A stretch of 64,000 bases of DNA from Polytrichum commune (GCA_950295325.1 OX485807.1:33386440-33450439), one strand, 5' to 3'; shown: positions 1 through 12,015, counted from the first letter of the stretch. The notes: generated by a model from the sequence alone, not told the origin. Made by a program: numbers and translations.

Positions 1-2954
1 TGTGCCCGCTTCAAAGCATTTAATGACTCGCGCAACGGTCCTCGTGGAACTAGCCTCTCATTCCCCCACAACGATATAGCATTGACCATTACAATCTCTA
101 GATCTCGTGCAAGAGCCCAGTGCTGCAGAAATTTTGATCCACATTAAGAAACTGGGCAATACATTATCCTTTTAACTAAATGGAGATTTTCGTTGGGAGT
201 TGTTCCCCTGTGATTTCCGATTGATTGCATTGCATACAAAATCAACAATTTCTTTCACTTGTGGTGCATGCTTGGAGGTAGTGCTTATATTTGAGTGATG
301 GGCAAACTATTTCGGTTCAATGAGGGCGAGACTCCATTTAACACCTCTTGGCATGCCCAAATGAACCAATATAGAATGTTCCTTGTTCAAACATCCACAC
401 TACCTCCAAGCATGTACCAAAAACTTGCCGAACATGGAAGATGCTACTTTAAACCCTAAACCCTGACCAAAAGTCCAGTTTGACTGTACAACTCTATTGC
501 TATGTGAAAATTCAGAGAAAAATTGCACATAGCAAAAAGGTCAGCAACATTCAAACACAGTTCATAGTACAAACTTGCTGACACCTTAATTGGATATACA
601 CAACAAGTACCAATGTATCCAGACAAGATCAGAAAACAATATAGGATGTCACTGACCTGCATACCATCGTCCAGGATAGCAATACGAATTTGATCACATG
701 TACCCTGCAAATTATTTTGTGTGCTCTGGGAGGAGAGAGTGAAGGGTGTAATGCATCTTTCTCCAGCTTGCTTATGAAGTATAGAGAGGGCGAGCTTAGC
801 TCGATTTGGACCAACCCCAAATTTTGTGGATGTGCCTTCAAGGTGCTTTTGAAGCAAGCGAACTTCATCGCCGCCTCTGTACCCCTGTGCGCTGTTGACT
901 TAGAATGTCACAAGCCATCCCTATTAAGCTTACTTACAATTCCATGGTATGAGAGTTATCCATTAACTTAGCCGGACTTGTGGTAGGAAGTTGTTTTGCA
1001 TACAACACCTTCCATGTTCAATAAGTTTTTGGTGGATGCTTGGAGGTAGTGTGGAGGTTTCAATGAAGAACATTCTATCTCAGCAGTTCTTTGAGGGTCC
1101 AAATCATTCTGGCATGCCAAGAGGTAATAAAATTTTGGCACTCAATGAACCAAAATAGGTTGCTCTTCATTCAAATTCAAAAACTACCTCCAAGCATGCA
1201 CCACTGGAATGAAATCATTGATTGTATAAAAAAACAAGCAATGGGTATCATAGCAGACCAACTCCTGACGAAAAATCCAATTGAGTTAAAGGTTAACTCT
1301 CTTGTACCAAGTAGAAAAAGAAAAAATAATGTAGCATGGCAGAAATTTTGCATGCTCACAAATACTAAGGCATACCTATTCATGTTTGTTCTGAACTGAA
1401 ACAGGAAATAATTTCAGACAAAGAAGGGTAGAGGATAAGTCACCCTGGTAAGGATGAGGGGACACAACTGGGCGGCAAGGAAGTGCCGTGCCAAATACTC
1501 CACCATTGGTGTTTTTCCAGTCCCACCCCATGTTAAATTACCAACGCTGATAACCGGAATGGGGAGTCTGCAGTTTAGGGGAAATTTATCAGGTAAGAAA
1601 TCCAAACATGCACTTATTAAAGGTAAGCTCAAAATTTCATAAAAGTCTTAGTTAAAAAAAAAATTGGACTCTCTGTAACCTAGTTAACTTATGCTTCAGA
1701 TATCACATAAGGTAGAGCATGCTAAAACCATTACCCCACCTAAACCCAACACCCTAAAATCTTGCACTAAAAGTATGTATACTGATTTTGAGAATATGCA
1801 CCACCTTAACATCAGGCTTCTGCATTGTTTTTGGGTCATCTACCAATAAAACTTTGAACCCTTACAACTTTTGGCATACAGAATTCAAGTAAGACAAAAG
1901 TTGATGCATTGGGATCCCATGTCAATTGCTAACAAAAGCAATGTCATTTAGAACTTTCTTATCAAATAATAGAAGCCATACTCAACACTTAAAGCGACGG
2001 TCTTAGCACCATCTACCTTTCAGCTGCTGCCTTTAAGCAAGGTTCTCATCTTACATCAATCAGAAGCCACCAAAGAAAAGCCTTCAAATTAGTTTTTTTA
2101 AAAAGGACATTCCCTGAACATTCATATGTAAGACACTATTGATGGAGGGAACCACACATGAGGAAATGAAACACACAAAATTGAAGCGCGAAATTCCTAA
2201 TCTCCACTTCCAAGGACCAGCTTCCAAGCCATTATAACAAATCTTAAAACTGAAGAAAAGTTGCGTTTGCCAATTGTAGAAGGTTATATAAGTGATGGAC
2301 ATACCGGGTAAGAGTCATACGGAAGAGAACACAGACAGGTAAGGTAGGTGGGCCTACTTCGGGTACTCATCTTAAACGGACACCTATATTTGAGTGGTGT
2401 GTTATTAGGTGTGGATCTAAGAACATACACCAAAAAGACATCAGTGTTGAAAAGAGATTGAAGTAAGTTTTGAAAGTTTGTTATCCATTCTATGCTCAAT
2501 AGTCCACACAATTGGGGGGACCTATATGATCATTTCATGAGAAAGAGAATCTTCACCTTTGATCAAGAATAAAATATTCAACCGATGTCCATAAATTACG
2601 AGGAAAATGGGCTACAGGCAGGAATTGGAATAGCTAATCATCTTCCACTAATTGCGTGCTTCATATCCAACGAGAAGTGGGTGCAGAGCTAAAAGTGTCC
2701 GTTAGGACCCGCTTACCTTGTACAAAAGAAGAAGATTCACGCATTAAAAACCTGAAGATTGAGTACCTGGTTTCACGCAGAATGTGGAAGTGATAAAGTA
2801 CTCGTCGCACAGAAACCCCAAAATCGTAGATGGCACTTGCTAGTGCAAGCACAGGTGCAAGAGACCGCTCTAACACTGGCAAGGCATCCAAATTCTTGTC
2901 TGGTGTCATTGCTACTTGCAAAATTGCCTTCCGCAACCTCTCTCTCATACCCAT
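1..2954 (-). CDS. lpxK: Tetraacyldisaccharide 4'-kinase, 5' part (four exons, runs off left edge)
   Basis: LpxK phosphorylates the lipid A disaccharide precursor. Plant homologues belong to the mitochondrial lipid A-like pathway. Exons read on the minus strand are 2954-2767, 1567-1444, 884-657 and 122-1 (continuing outside). All junctions are GT-AG and keep frame. Exon 1 starts at ATG 2954 ([12 protein letters not shown]) and holds an N-terminal helix typical of plant LpxK. Exon 2 carries [10 protein letters not shown] followed by the Walker A loop GGTGKTP. Exon 3 begins GYRGGDEV and ends DDGMQ. Exon 4 starts [11 protein letters not shown] and contains [12 protein letters not shown]. The exon order and the conserved blocks match plant LpxK closely. 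Introns 1-3 each contain MITE-like repeats but no coding break is seen. The C-terminal half lies outside the window, so integrity of the whole gene is unknown. Confidence 0.9.
162..492. mobile_element. MITE family 1, copy 1 (LpxK intron 3)
   Basis: About 330 bp with imperfect inverted ends related to GTTATCCTTTAACTC and an internal block with CTTGGAGGTAGTG near the left and its inverse CACTACCTCCAAGCATG near the right. Two relatives lie at 955-1297 and 7699-7987. It sits entirely in LpxK intron 3 (123-656). No coding capacity and no clear target duplication were seen. Confidence 0.6.
955..1297. mobile_element. MITE family 1, copy 2 (LpxK intron 2)
   Basis: Begins GTTATCCATTAACT and ends GAGTTAAAGGTTAAC, giving imperfect inverted ends of roughly 30 bp. 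It shares the GGAGGTAGTG and CTACCTCCAAGCATGCACCA blocks with copies 1 and 3. It lies inside LpxK intron 2 (885-1443). Confidence 0.6.
2375..2530. repeat. Dispersed repeat shared with 60890-61040 (LpxK intron 1)
   Basis: The stretch with CGGACACCTAT, TTTGAGTGGTGTG, ACACCAAA and a terminal AATTGGGG block is repeated with moderate divergence at 60890-61040. The copy here lies in LpxK intron 1 (1568-2766). It is probably another short non-autonomous element. No coding content. Confidence 0.5.
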
Positions 2955-2964
2955 CGTGACTTGA

Positions 2965-3430
2965 AAAACACCAAGAACACACTAATTCACATAACAACAT
3001 CCACCAACCCCTTTCGTGATCTTCCAATCCCCCTAAACCCTAAACCTTCGAAGAATGACCAGACTGGGGCCGAAGGGGAATCGTAGCAAACTTTCTGAGA
3101 TCGCAGGTGCACGCGATTGCAAGCCTTGTTGACTCAATTCTACTTATCTTCCCTCTCATGATGGGTAGGAAGGGTAATCACCAGAACCCAGATAATCAAA
3201 TTGTTGCAGTCTAAAATCCAAATCCTGAACTCAAAATTGACGTGGAATCATATCATAATAAACCGCAAGACATTCCTAATAAACCAAGGATCCATTAAGA
3301 CTCATAAAAACACCAAGAGCACACGAATTCACATAACAACATCTACCAACCCTATTTGTGATCTTTGAATCCCACTAATCCCTAAACTCTGCACCTACGA
3401 ACAACCACCAGAGCCTACATATTCAAAATG
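2965..3430. repeat. Direct duplication of the LpxK 5' flank (offset about 342 bp)
   Basis: The block CCAAGAACACACTAATTCAC at 2971 recurs as CCAAGAGCACACGAATTCAC at 3313, and similarity continues for about 120 bp through a CCTAAACCCTAAA stretch. The duplication covers the probable promoter and 5' leader of LpxK, which is transcribed leftward. The inner copy has a doubled telo-box-like motif (AAACCCTAAACC, about 3034-3046). The outer copy has lost most of it. Confidence 0.6.
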
Positions 3431-3439
3431 GTAAAGTCT

Positions 3440-4227
3440 AAAACTTAAACCCCGACTCAACTTCAAAATTCAAAATGGAATTTCGTAGTGAACTGGATGG
3501 GCCCTTCCGGGCATAATTACCATACAGGCATTCCAGTGGGAATTTTCGAAAACGTGACGTTCCTTCTTTCCTGAAAACATATCTCTCTGTGGATGAAAGT
3601 TGATAACAAAATGAATTTATGTTCACATCAATTAGTGAGGGTGGGCTAATAGTTAGTGTAGGAAATTAGTGAAGGCGATCCTAAATTTCTTTACACTATG
3701 AAATTAGTGCCACCAAAACATCTAGGAAGACTCTTCATCCTGGCATTTGAAAGTTGGCACAATTCACTGAAAGTATTAGCACTTGGTACTATTCATTGAA
3801 AATACCAGTTCATTGACTTGGCATTATTAACTAAAAGTATTAATACTTAACACTATTCATTGACAACCATGTGGCACACACCAATTTTCTTGAGATGTAT
3901 GGTGAATGAACATGTCTTCATGAATTTCGTGTCACTTAGTAAACAATTCAACCCTGAATAACTTTGAGATTGGCTAAAAAGTGTGTGCTTCAGGAATTTG
4001 TCTCACCCTCACTAGTTGGGATAATCAATGTAGTAGCCGATTGATAGTATTGGCCCCATCTAGGTTTCACATTGTAAAATCTTGGATACCCAAGTGAATG
4101 ATTTGCCCATATTTTAGAATGTTGTGCTAGGGTTGGTGTATTTCTTTTTCTTTATCAATGAATCATTTCAAATCTTGTTCTAGACTTCCTCATGCCTTGA
4201 CTTGATTGCTCAAGCACTGCATTGATT
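3440..4227. other. Intergenic, no gene recognised
   Basis: AT-rich sequence between the LpxK upstream duplication and the MITE cluster. It contains short tandem-like stretches (TTGGCAC/ATTCACTGAAAGTATTAG near 3750-3850). No conserved coding frame or RNA gene was seen. Confidence 0.4.
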
Positions 4228-4430
4228 TGTCTAATCAGTGTGGGTTACCATTCGGAGTTACATGCTGCTATAACTTTTTACTGACATTAGCATTTCTTTG
4301 CCAATCAAGTTGCATCATATTCTTCAATGTCCAGACAAACTACTTATGTTATTTGGGTAAAAAATGATGCTCTCAGTAAATTATTATAGCAATGCGTAAC
4401 TTCAAATGGTAACCCACACTAATCAGACAA
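4228..4430. mobile_element. MITE family 2 copy (about 203 bp)
   Basis: Inverted ends pair TTGTCTAATCAGTGTGGGTT on the left with AACCCACACTAATCAGACAA on the right, one mismatch apart in 20 bp. Inside each end is the family signature GGAGTTACA..GCTATAAC. Non-coding and AT-rich. Confidence 0.65.
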
Positions 4431-4560
4431 AACAATGTACATGTGCACCCAATCGTGGTCCCAAAGTTCCAATACGGCCAATCGTTGATGGCGGCATGTG
4501 GAATATAAAAACTCAGGCGAACAATTTTTATCAAACAACAATCATTGCTAGACCATACTA

Positions 4561-4756
4561 CACTGATTATCCCAATTCGTGCCTGTTACTATGTGGAGTT
4601 ACATAGTGCTATAACTAGTTATTGAGAATGTAATATTTTACTAAGCAAAGTTATTCATGTTCTATAATGTCCAAACAACCTATTGAACTCCTTAGCAAGA
4701 CGTCATTGCAATGCAGAGTTTCAAATAATAACACACACTAATTGGAATAATCAGTG
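4561..4756. mobile_element. MITE family 2 copy (about 196 bp, diverged)
   Basis: Ends pair CACTGATTATCCCAATTCGTG with CACTAATTGGAATAATCAGTG. The inner part carries GGAGTTACATAGTGCTATAAC, the same signature as the copy at 4228-4430. No coding capacity. It is more diverged than its neighbour. Confidence 0.55.
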
Positions 4757-4966
4757 TAGCATACATGTTTACGTTATTATCTTCTAATTTTGGACACATG
4801 GATGCTTGAGGATTTGTGTGTGCAATCCTAACTTTACAAAGATGCCACACATACAATCAAATCTACCATAAGAGGTGCCGATTTTCTAAGATAAGCTACT
4901 AAATTGGACTAGATAAAATCACTTGCACGAGTACAACATGGCAAGACAACATGGGCCCAAACTACA

Positions 4967-5446
4967 CTACACCGTTTATGGTATTTAGTGTCACTAACCC
5001 TATTTTGAAGCATATGCTAGGTTACTTTGATGTTCAATAACTTCACCATAAGTGTTGTCTCATGACACTTGACCTTCGAGTGTGCTTACTAATATCTTGG
5101 CATGAGTATACATCTTGGAATGAGTATTTTCAATAATGTTATGAGGTGGATGTCTTTGTTCCACACTGGTCTACAAGTTGATTGAAGTGTACACATATGA
5201 CACTTGCCATTAGTATGCTCAAAAATATCTTCCCTTGCATACTAAACTATAAGACTATCATCTAACATATCCCAATGTGCTACTCTAAATGTCATAATGA
5301 AGATATTTTGTCCCTTGAAGAAGTTACTTATATTGATGAATGGAATCATATCGGCAATTAGCGGGCGCGACACTTTGAGACTTCTAGGCATCTAGTGTAG
5401 GCCCTTCGCAAATAGTGTACATGACACAAAATACCATAAACAATGT
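4967..5446. mobile_element. CACTA-like MITE family 3 copy (about 480 bp)
   Basis: The left end reads CACTACACCGTTTATGGTAT then TTAGTGTCAC. The right end is a degraded inverse, with ATACCATAAACAATGTAC. No ORF of note. It abuts another copy at 5443-5655, so the two may be one composite insertion. Confidence 0.45.
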
Positions 5447-5655
5447 ACATGTTGTATTTACTGTCACTTACTATTTGGAATCATGCAATGCTGTAACCAT
5501 TTTACTATATATCTCATGTTTTGTCAACAGAGGTTGAACATTAAATATTATGAACATTAACATCTTAACTTGGTAAAAAAAACATGAATAGTAAAAAGAT
5601 ATAGCATTGTGTAACTCCAAATAGGAAGTGACACTAAATACAATAACTAATGTGT
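5443..5655. mobile_element. MITE family 3 copy (about 210 bp)
   Basis: TTGTATTTACTGTCACTTAC followed by TATTTGGAATCATGCAATGC on the left is answered by GCATTGTGTAACTCCAAATA and GGAAGTGACACTAAATACAA on the right, giving inverted ends of about 45 bp. This is the most compact member of the family also seen at 12123-12325, 14183-15473 and 52482-52685. Confidence 0.6.
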
Positions 5656-6363
5656 GGTTTAGTTACAGAAGGAATCTGCCATTTTGTGCACCTTCGAGTT
5701 TTTGGCAACAACTGTGTGATTAGGGGAGAGCAAGACTGTTTTGGGAGATTTTGAGCCAAGTAAAGCTTCCAGGTCCTGATTTGGCACTCCCCTCCATGAA
5801 GATCTGGATGGTCTAGGAAGTATTAGTTACGGATTCTTAGCAGACAGTGTTTTCTATTCTGCTTGTGGAGATGTTTGAGAGAAAATTATTCCTAGCCGAG
5901 CGGCTATGTGGACACAACTCTTGAGAAACAAATTGAAGCATATCCAGCAAGTATGTCCAATAATGGCATCTTGAATGCTGCAGAATATAGATACTTTGTT
6001 GCACCAATTGTGGTCACTCCTGGAAGGCCAACTGAACCAAGTCCACATGGTGCTGTTATCATCTCTGCTACCAAGAAAAAGAAACCAGGCAGCCTTACAG
6101 CAAAAACTACCTGCAATTACTACAATGCCAATAAATTTGTATTGAACCTCATCTTTCCTGAGTGTTGTTGGTTGGCGAATTAGTCCACAGCCTCCATCTT
6201 ATCTTCTAACAAACACTTCTGTACTACACAAGGAAAATTCTCATGGATATTTTATGCAAAGGAAGTGACAGACTGTAGACATTTGCAAAAACTGCTCAAG
6301 ATGGGATTCACCAAGTGCATTGCAATGCTGTACCTTGAACGGACTGAAAAGAATAGATTTTTT
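5656..6363. other. Intergenic with possible decayed coding fragment
   Basis: An open minus-strand stretch around 5904-6116 reads like protein (PGVTTIGATKYLYSAAFKMP) but has no start, splice context or family I can name. It lies just 3' of LPA2. It could be an exon remnant or chance. Nothing else is supported here. Confidence 0.25.
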
Positions 6364-9300
6364 TCACTCTTTTGGTGGACCTGCTCCTAAATACTTGACA
6401 ACACCATATCCAGCAGCTCCCAGGAGAAATAATCCTACAGTTGGTGTGAACGATGGGTATAACGTGTTCACTAGGAATGTGTCCCATTCTTCAGGCAAGA
6501 ATCCTGCATGACAAGTAATGCACAGATTAGCACCTGTGAATATAGAATGATAAAAAAGATACACAATGACCAACCATCTACCATAAAAATGATTCTACAG
6601 AAAAACCAACACACAGAACCACCGATCAATTTAAATTTTGGAAACTGAAAATGAAAACTGACAAAACTACACCTCAACTCCTGTATCCATAAATCACCAG
6701 ACGAAGGATGATGATGATCGTTTATGGCTACTTTCATTGAATTACAATTGGAGGACTATCTGGAGAATGCAAAACCTCTGTACAAAAACCACATGCAAGA
6801 TCAAAGGTAAACAGAATCTCCAAGATCATCTGTTGTCTAAGTCTATAGAAAACCCCTGAGCCATCCAAAATCCCACTCCAGAAGAACAGCAGGATATTGG
6901 TGATAAAACAATATTAGCAGTAGCCAACCTTCACAAATCCTTATCAGGATATATTTCAGTATGAAAAGGATAGAGGATTAGAAAAATAGAGTAGAGTTGA
7001 ATTTTTTGTGGAGCAATGACTTCTTCCCAACCAGGCCGAAATGAGAGGAAACCCATGGATGCAGTAAAATGCAGACGGCAAAATGGCAAATTGAGAATAT
7101 AGAACTAACAGCTAATCTGGCTCACCAAATGTGCCTAAACCAATAAAACCACTTTGCCCGAGTTAAGGGCAACCAAAACTCCCATCAGCAGCCACAGCCA
7201 AAAATTCCAAGCAAAGAGCGGGAAAGTAACTACCTGAGGCAGCCAATGCAAGGCCCTCTACAAAGATGAGCAAGCCCAGAAAGGTGAGTGAGGCGACATA
7301 AGCGGTCTCAATTTGCTGAGCCTTGGGATCCCCAGGAGCTTGAATCAATGGCTGCTGTGGTGCACTTCTTCGAATTGTGCCAGATTTCTTCTTCTCCTTC
7401 GATGACGATTTACCAGATGCAGGTTTAGCAGAAGCCCCGAAACCTAACTTGGTTGCACCTGCCACCCCAGATTTCCCATCCTCTTGTTGACCTGAGCTTG
7501 ATGCTTTCTCCTCCACATCACCTTCCCCTGAAAATGCTCGAATTCTCACCACTCTGGAACTTCGTGAGAAATGTAGTTGCACATCCTTGAGATACACACA
7601 CACCACCAAAAGGAAAAATCTGATGAGAAGAGGGATGCTTAGTATGGCATGAACCAATATAACTAAATTTAATCAATTTTAAATCAACAGAGAGTTACGT
7701 TATCCTTCAACTCAGTGGGACTTTTCATTAAGAGTTTGTCCCCACTGGTCTTCCATCGGTTGTTGTGCATACAAAAGTATCTTTCCACTTGCGCCGCAGG
7801 TTTGGAGGTAGAGTTTGAATTTGAATGAGAGCAACCTATTTCGGTTCATTGAGGACCAAACTCATGTTAGCACCTCGTGAACCTCCACACTTCCTCCAAG
7901 CATGCACCAAAAACTTCCCAAACATGGAAGGACTTCTATGCAAAACCACCAACTCCTGACCAAAAGTCACGTTGAGATAGAGGATACTCTAATAATCCAT
8001 AATAGAGGAAGATGACATCACATATACGAATAATACCAATAATTGGAGTTGGCACCTTTCTCGAACATCCAGTGATGGATGTCGGTAATGCACAAGGTGA
8101 AGCAGCAGCTACCATCTGGCCCAACGTTCGGTAATGTGACCCTCGTACACCTGAAAAGAAGTTTGGTTGTCAGACCTACAACAAGCAGTCTTCAGTCCAG
8201 TATCCACAACATTTCTCCTCCTATTTAAGGAGGAAAACCGAGTATGAATTTTCTCAGGGATTCTGAAATCCAGAAAGCAATGATGTTTTCCACCCCAGCT
8301 GGTTTTGCAATCAGATAATGCTGCTCTAATAACGAGAAGTCAATGACATCCAGGTCACTCATCAAGAACGATAATATTGGTATAGGTGGAGAACCTCGAG
8401 TTTCCAGCAACATTTCTCATCAGCCAATCCAATGACAGCCAGATCGACTTCATCAAGAATGACGAACTTGATACAGGTGGAGAACCTCCAATTCACAGTA
8501 ACGTTTGCTTCAATTAAGTATCATCAATTACAAGCATCATATTCCATCAAAGTTTGGATTGACATAAATTTTCCTTAGGTTGCCTATGATGGTCATTGAA
8601 TTCATCTAGCCTCCTTCTTAACCCGGGACTGCTTTATTCTCTGCCGAGCTAAAACTCTATAAGATGGGCAACGCTTCTGAAGTTCAATTGTGACATGACG
8701 ATACTCGAAATTGCCTCAATTATCGAATACTTCTCAGCAATCCTAACTCGATGCGTTTCATGGTACATTTAGCCACATTGTACTGACATTCACAAGATCA
8801 TTGCAAATATATACATTGGCTCTGCAATGTTGGCATTGCTCTCTCCCTCCACATGACCCTTCTCTCGTCAAATGATTCCTTCCCTTCACAATCTCACCAA
8901 CTCTAGGAACTTCTACATTTTCCCCCCCTTACTATCCACATTGCTCTTTTGACCACAATTCAGCATGTCCCACCCCAAAAATCCTACACTCAAAGACACA
9001 AACCCGAACCGTGACACCAAGTAAATTTCAACATATATTAATATCAAGCGCCAATGCCCTCACATATATATAAATAACGGGCAGAATCAGGCCTGATTTA
9101 TACCAGCTAGAGGAAATGCACCAATGGAATTTTTTTAAAAGAAATAAATTTCCTTGGCGCCCCCTTCTACGCTCCATACATAAATGCTACGACCCTCACA
9201 TATCCTCGAAGCAATTCAGCCTGCGTTCAATTTAATTCTAGCGAATCTTTACGAGAAGCTACGTATCATTCCACATCCATGCAACCACGCAATACCAAGA

Positions 9301-9439
9301 TTGCGTGGTCAATAACCATACCCTAACCAAAACTAGTGACAAACAATCTCCTCAATGGCGAAATCGGCACAAAAAAAAGGAAAGACGCACCAGAATCCAC
9401 GGCTGCGAGGCTTGAGGAAGCGACGCAGCAGAGCGACAT
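6364..9439 (-). CDS. LPA2: LOW PSII ACCUMULATION 2 (LPA2), chloroplast photosystem II assembly factor
   Basis: LPA2 is a thylakoid membrane protein needed for efficient assembly of photosystem II. Exons on the minus strand are 9439-9391 (tentative), 8150-8056, 7585-7234 and 6503-6364, all GT-AG and in frame, giving about 211 aa. If translation starts in the second exon (ATG 8115) the protein has about 183 aa, close to Arabidopsis LPA2. The N-terminus is rich in Ser/Ala/Arg (MVAAASPCALPTSITGCSRK), as expected of a transit peptide. A basic low-complexity linker (SSSKEKKKSG) follows, then two membrane segments: LTFLGLLIFVEGLALAASG, split after its last residues by intron 3, and PTVGLFLLGAAGYGVVKYL. 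The block GFLPEEW..FLV..LYPSFTP between them is diagnostic. A MITE (7699-7987) lies in the intron before the main exon. Confidence 0.85.
7699..7987. mobile_element. MITE family 1, copy 3 (LPA2 intron)
   Basis: Begins GTTATCCTTCAACTCAGTGG and ends with ACTTTTGGTCAGGAGTTGGT in inverse, so the ends pair over about 35 bp. It shares the TTTCGGTTCATTGAGG and CCTCCAAGCATGCACCAAAA blocks with copies 1 and 2. It lies between LPA2 exons at 8056 and 7585. Confidence 0.65.
8160..9390. other. Probable first intron of LPA2 or intergenic DNA
   Basis: No coding frame with a recognisable product. Two related 90-bp blocks (GGTGGAGAACCTC-GAGTTTCCAG at about 8386 and GGTGGAGAACCTCCAATTCACAG at about 8477) form a short direct duplication. 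If the first LPA2 exon at 9391-9439 is real this whole stretch is an intron. Confidence 0.4.
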
Positions 9440-10586
9440 GGTATAAATTACGCTCTCCAAATCTTCCTTCCTTTCAAAATTGTCTACGAGATTGTGTAGC
9501 ATTCGCCATAGCCCAGTTTCTCCGAGCTCACCACCTTCAAGCCTCGACCCTTCAGGCTTCTTTACCCAGCGGTCCCCCACTACTCGACTAATGGTCCGAG
9601 ACGGTATCTTCTGCACGCAGAGTTGTGGTAGAACGGACCAATGGTCGGGACGTGGGACCAGTGTGGAATGGTTATCTTACACGTGGCGAGTGGTCGTTGC
9701 GTCCTGAGCTCCCCTCACCTGGAAGCCTTCCGTGAAGGCTCATTTTAAGTTGAAGGCATCTATAACCAAAAAAACAAGAGAGTTTTGCATCTGTTTAAGA
9801 GTATACTTTAACCTCCCTAATATCATGCCTGTGGCAAACAAAGTGCATGTGATATTAAGGACATTTGCAGTTCTTAGCATGGATGCGTGATAATAGAGAA
9901 TTAATGTAGCATGTGACATAATGAAATAACACAGTCAACATTACAGAGGGTGACATTATGGAGGTTAGGGTATAGAGAGTAAGAGCCCTAATCTGAACAC
10001 CAATGTTCATTCTTTTTTACTTGTTGAGCATCATGGAGCTCAACTACCAGATATCGACTTTGACTTACAATCAATTGTAAGATGCACTTAAACCTCCACG
10101 ATTATGTATCAATACATGTGGATTGTTCATATCATTAATAATACAGTCAAAGAGGGTGTGTGTGATGGACTATGAACAAATCCTTCCATAAGTACATATA
10201 AATCATTCCATGCTTATTTTTAGGATAACGGGCTCTCATTCACGTCAATGAAAGAACATCAACGCTTCTTCTACTCTCTTTCTTCCCAACACTATCTTGA
10301 CACACAATCCCTTCAAAAAAGAACTAGATGTGTGCAACCTAACCTTTGCTAATCCAAGCTTAAATCACAAGTTGTTGATTTTTTATTTGATTTACAATCA
10401 AGGTTTGTTCTTACACTTTTCACCGCACATTTAGCTGCAAAGGAAGCTTCCACATATTCAACCACGATTTCAAATAATTTTCTCTCACTCATGGCTTCTA
10501 ACCCAACGTTGGGGGTTGGGGACCTAAACCACTATAGGGTGCCCATACCCAAGCTACTATGATATACTGTACAACCTATCACATCA
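9440..10586. other. Intergenic, no gene recognised
   Basis: The first 270 bp, upstream of the tentative LPA2 start, is more GC-rich (including TGGTCGGGACGTGGGACC) and may hold the promoter. The rest is AT-rich with no supported coding or RNA feature. Confidence 0.4.
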
Positions 10587-11030
10587 TCATGTTGTAATGT
10601 CCAACAAGTCGCCTCCCAAAAGATGTAAGAAATGAACAAGCTGAGACATGTTTTCCTTGCCGAGGGAACCTTGTTGAAGGGCTTTGGCCACGACTTCCAA
10701 TGACTCAGGATACAACATGGGATTCATGGTGTCATGATCAATACCAATTGATGGAAGGGAATGTGGAGTATTCGGGGTGGCATTTTCGATTAGATTGGCC
10801 ACTTGCAATAAGAAGTTCCCTTTTGCAGCAACATCCTTCACCTTGTGAGCACCTGAGGTAGTGGGGTTCCTCCCATGTCGTAACTCTCCACCTAATGTTG
10901 TGAGAACTTGTGCAATCTCCATGATGTGACTCATGTCGGCACATGAGGTGATTGAGTTTGATCTTGAACCAACAACATCCTCTACAAGAAACCATGAAAT
11001 CCCATTACGATTATGCACAATATATGGCAT
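10587..11030 (-). CDS. Hypothetical ORF, 147 aa, unrecognised
   Basis: An ATG-initiated frame with protein-like composition and amphipathic helices (AQVLTTLGGELRHG, LLQVANLIENATP, LEVVAKALQQGSL) ending HFLHLLGGDLLDITT. I recognise no family. It may be an exon of a larger decayed gene whose upstream piece is the frame at 11530-11719. No promoter or clear splice partner was found. It could also be a chance frame. Confidence 0.35.
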   Translation of the reverse strand: MPYIVHNRNGISWFLVEDVVGSRSNSITSCADMSHIMEIAQVLTTLGGELRHGRNPTTSGAHKVKDVAAKGNFLLQVANLIENATPNTPHSLPSIGIDHDTMNPMLYPESLEVVAKALQQGSLGKENMSQLVHFLHLLGGDLLDITT

Positions 11031-11529
11031 TGCTTCTACAAGTGCTAAAATGTATAATTATCGGGGGGCCATATTAACTTGAAGCCTTCCTTGTAATTTA
11101 CAACTTTGACTTCTACACATATATTGCGGCTCAACCTAATTCTCTCCTTTGGGAATTATCTTGGATTATTAAACCATTTCAAAGTAAACTATAAATCGAC
11201 AATAGTAGCTATGATGTCCTACAAGAATGTCCCTTAAAGATCACTTGACAACTTCCAAAAACTTCAAAGCATATCCTCTCCAATTTACAGGGGTTCATTC
11301 TACTGTGGTCGACACATCTTCCATCCACATTACTTTTCACATGCCTAGTAAGTACACATTTATGTGTAATAGAATCCCTCAAGTTGCCTGATGTGAAAAT
11401 TTGTTCCAAAGATTGTTCAATGGTAGCTTTCTCTTTGTAGGTGTAAAACAAATTGAGCAAAGAGGCTTGACACTTGCTTGACATATGATTTGAGAACCCC
11501 GTGAGAAAATGTAATCAAGAATGCAATAC

Positions 11530-11719
11530 CTTTATCGATTGCATGTCCATGTGAGATGTACTCCTTATCAAGGCACTCATGTGGGGAGGAAGACAATCCA
11601 CCTTGGTTGCATTTCATAGTCAGAAGAGGAGTAGTTGCAATATAATTGCCTTCATTCTTCATAGATTGCAGGATGTCTGCCACTTCCTCCTTGCTTGCCA
11701 TAGCATGCTCCCTAGTCAT
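11530..11719 (-). pseudogene. Possible exon of an unrecognised gene, duplicated at 53088-53277
   Basis: Reads MTREHAMASKEEVADILQSM and continues to HAIDKG before a GT donor at 11529. The same exon recurs inverted in the right duplication arm (53088-53277, about 90 percent alike), where homology stops within 3 bp of this donor. The function is unknown. Conservation of the frame in both copies suggests it was once coding. Confidence 0.35.
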
Positions 11720-12000
11720 AAATAATCATAATCCTGGTAAGAATTGAGATCACTTGAACTTTGATTTATTTGGTTAAAAGTGTAAGTTGCATAAGAAGTT
11801 GAAATTGGGGAAAATCTTCATGTCATGAACTTAGTACTTCCTCCATATAATATATTATGTATCAAATAAACATTCAAAGGTCCATGGGCAATTTTGATAA
11901 TGTTAAGTAGTTATGAGCATGAAGGTAAAACATAACTCTTGGAGAACATTTTAATACATGTTACAAGAAACAACAGTTGAGCAAAATATGAATCCTTTAC

Positions 12001-12015
12001 ACACACACACACACT
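12001..12015. repeat. (AC)n microsatellite
   Basis: Seven to eight ACs within the left duplication arm. The right arm has the matching (GT)n at about 52793-52807. Confidence 0.8.
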
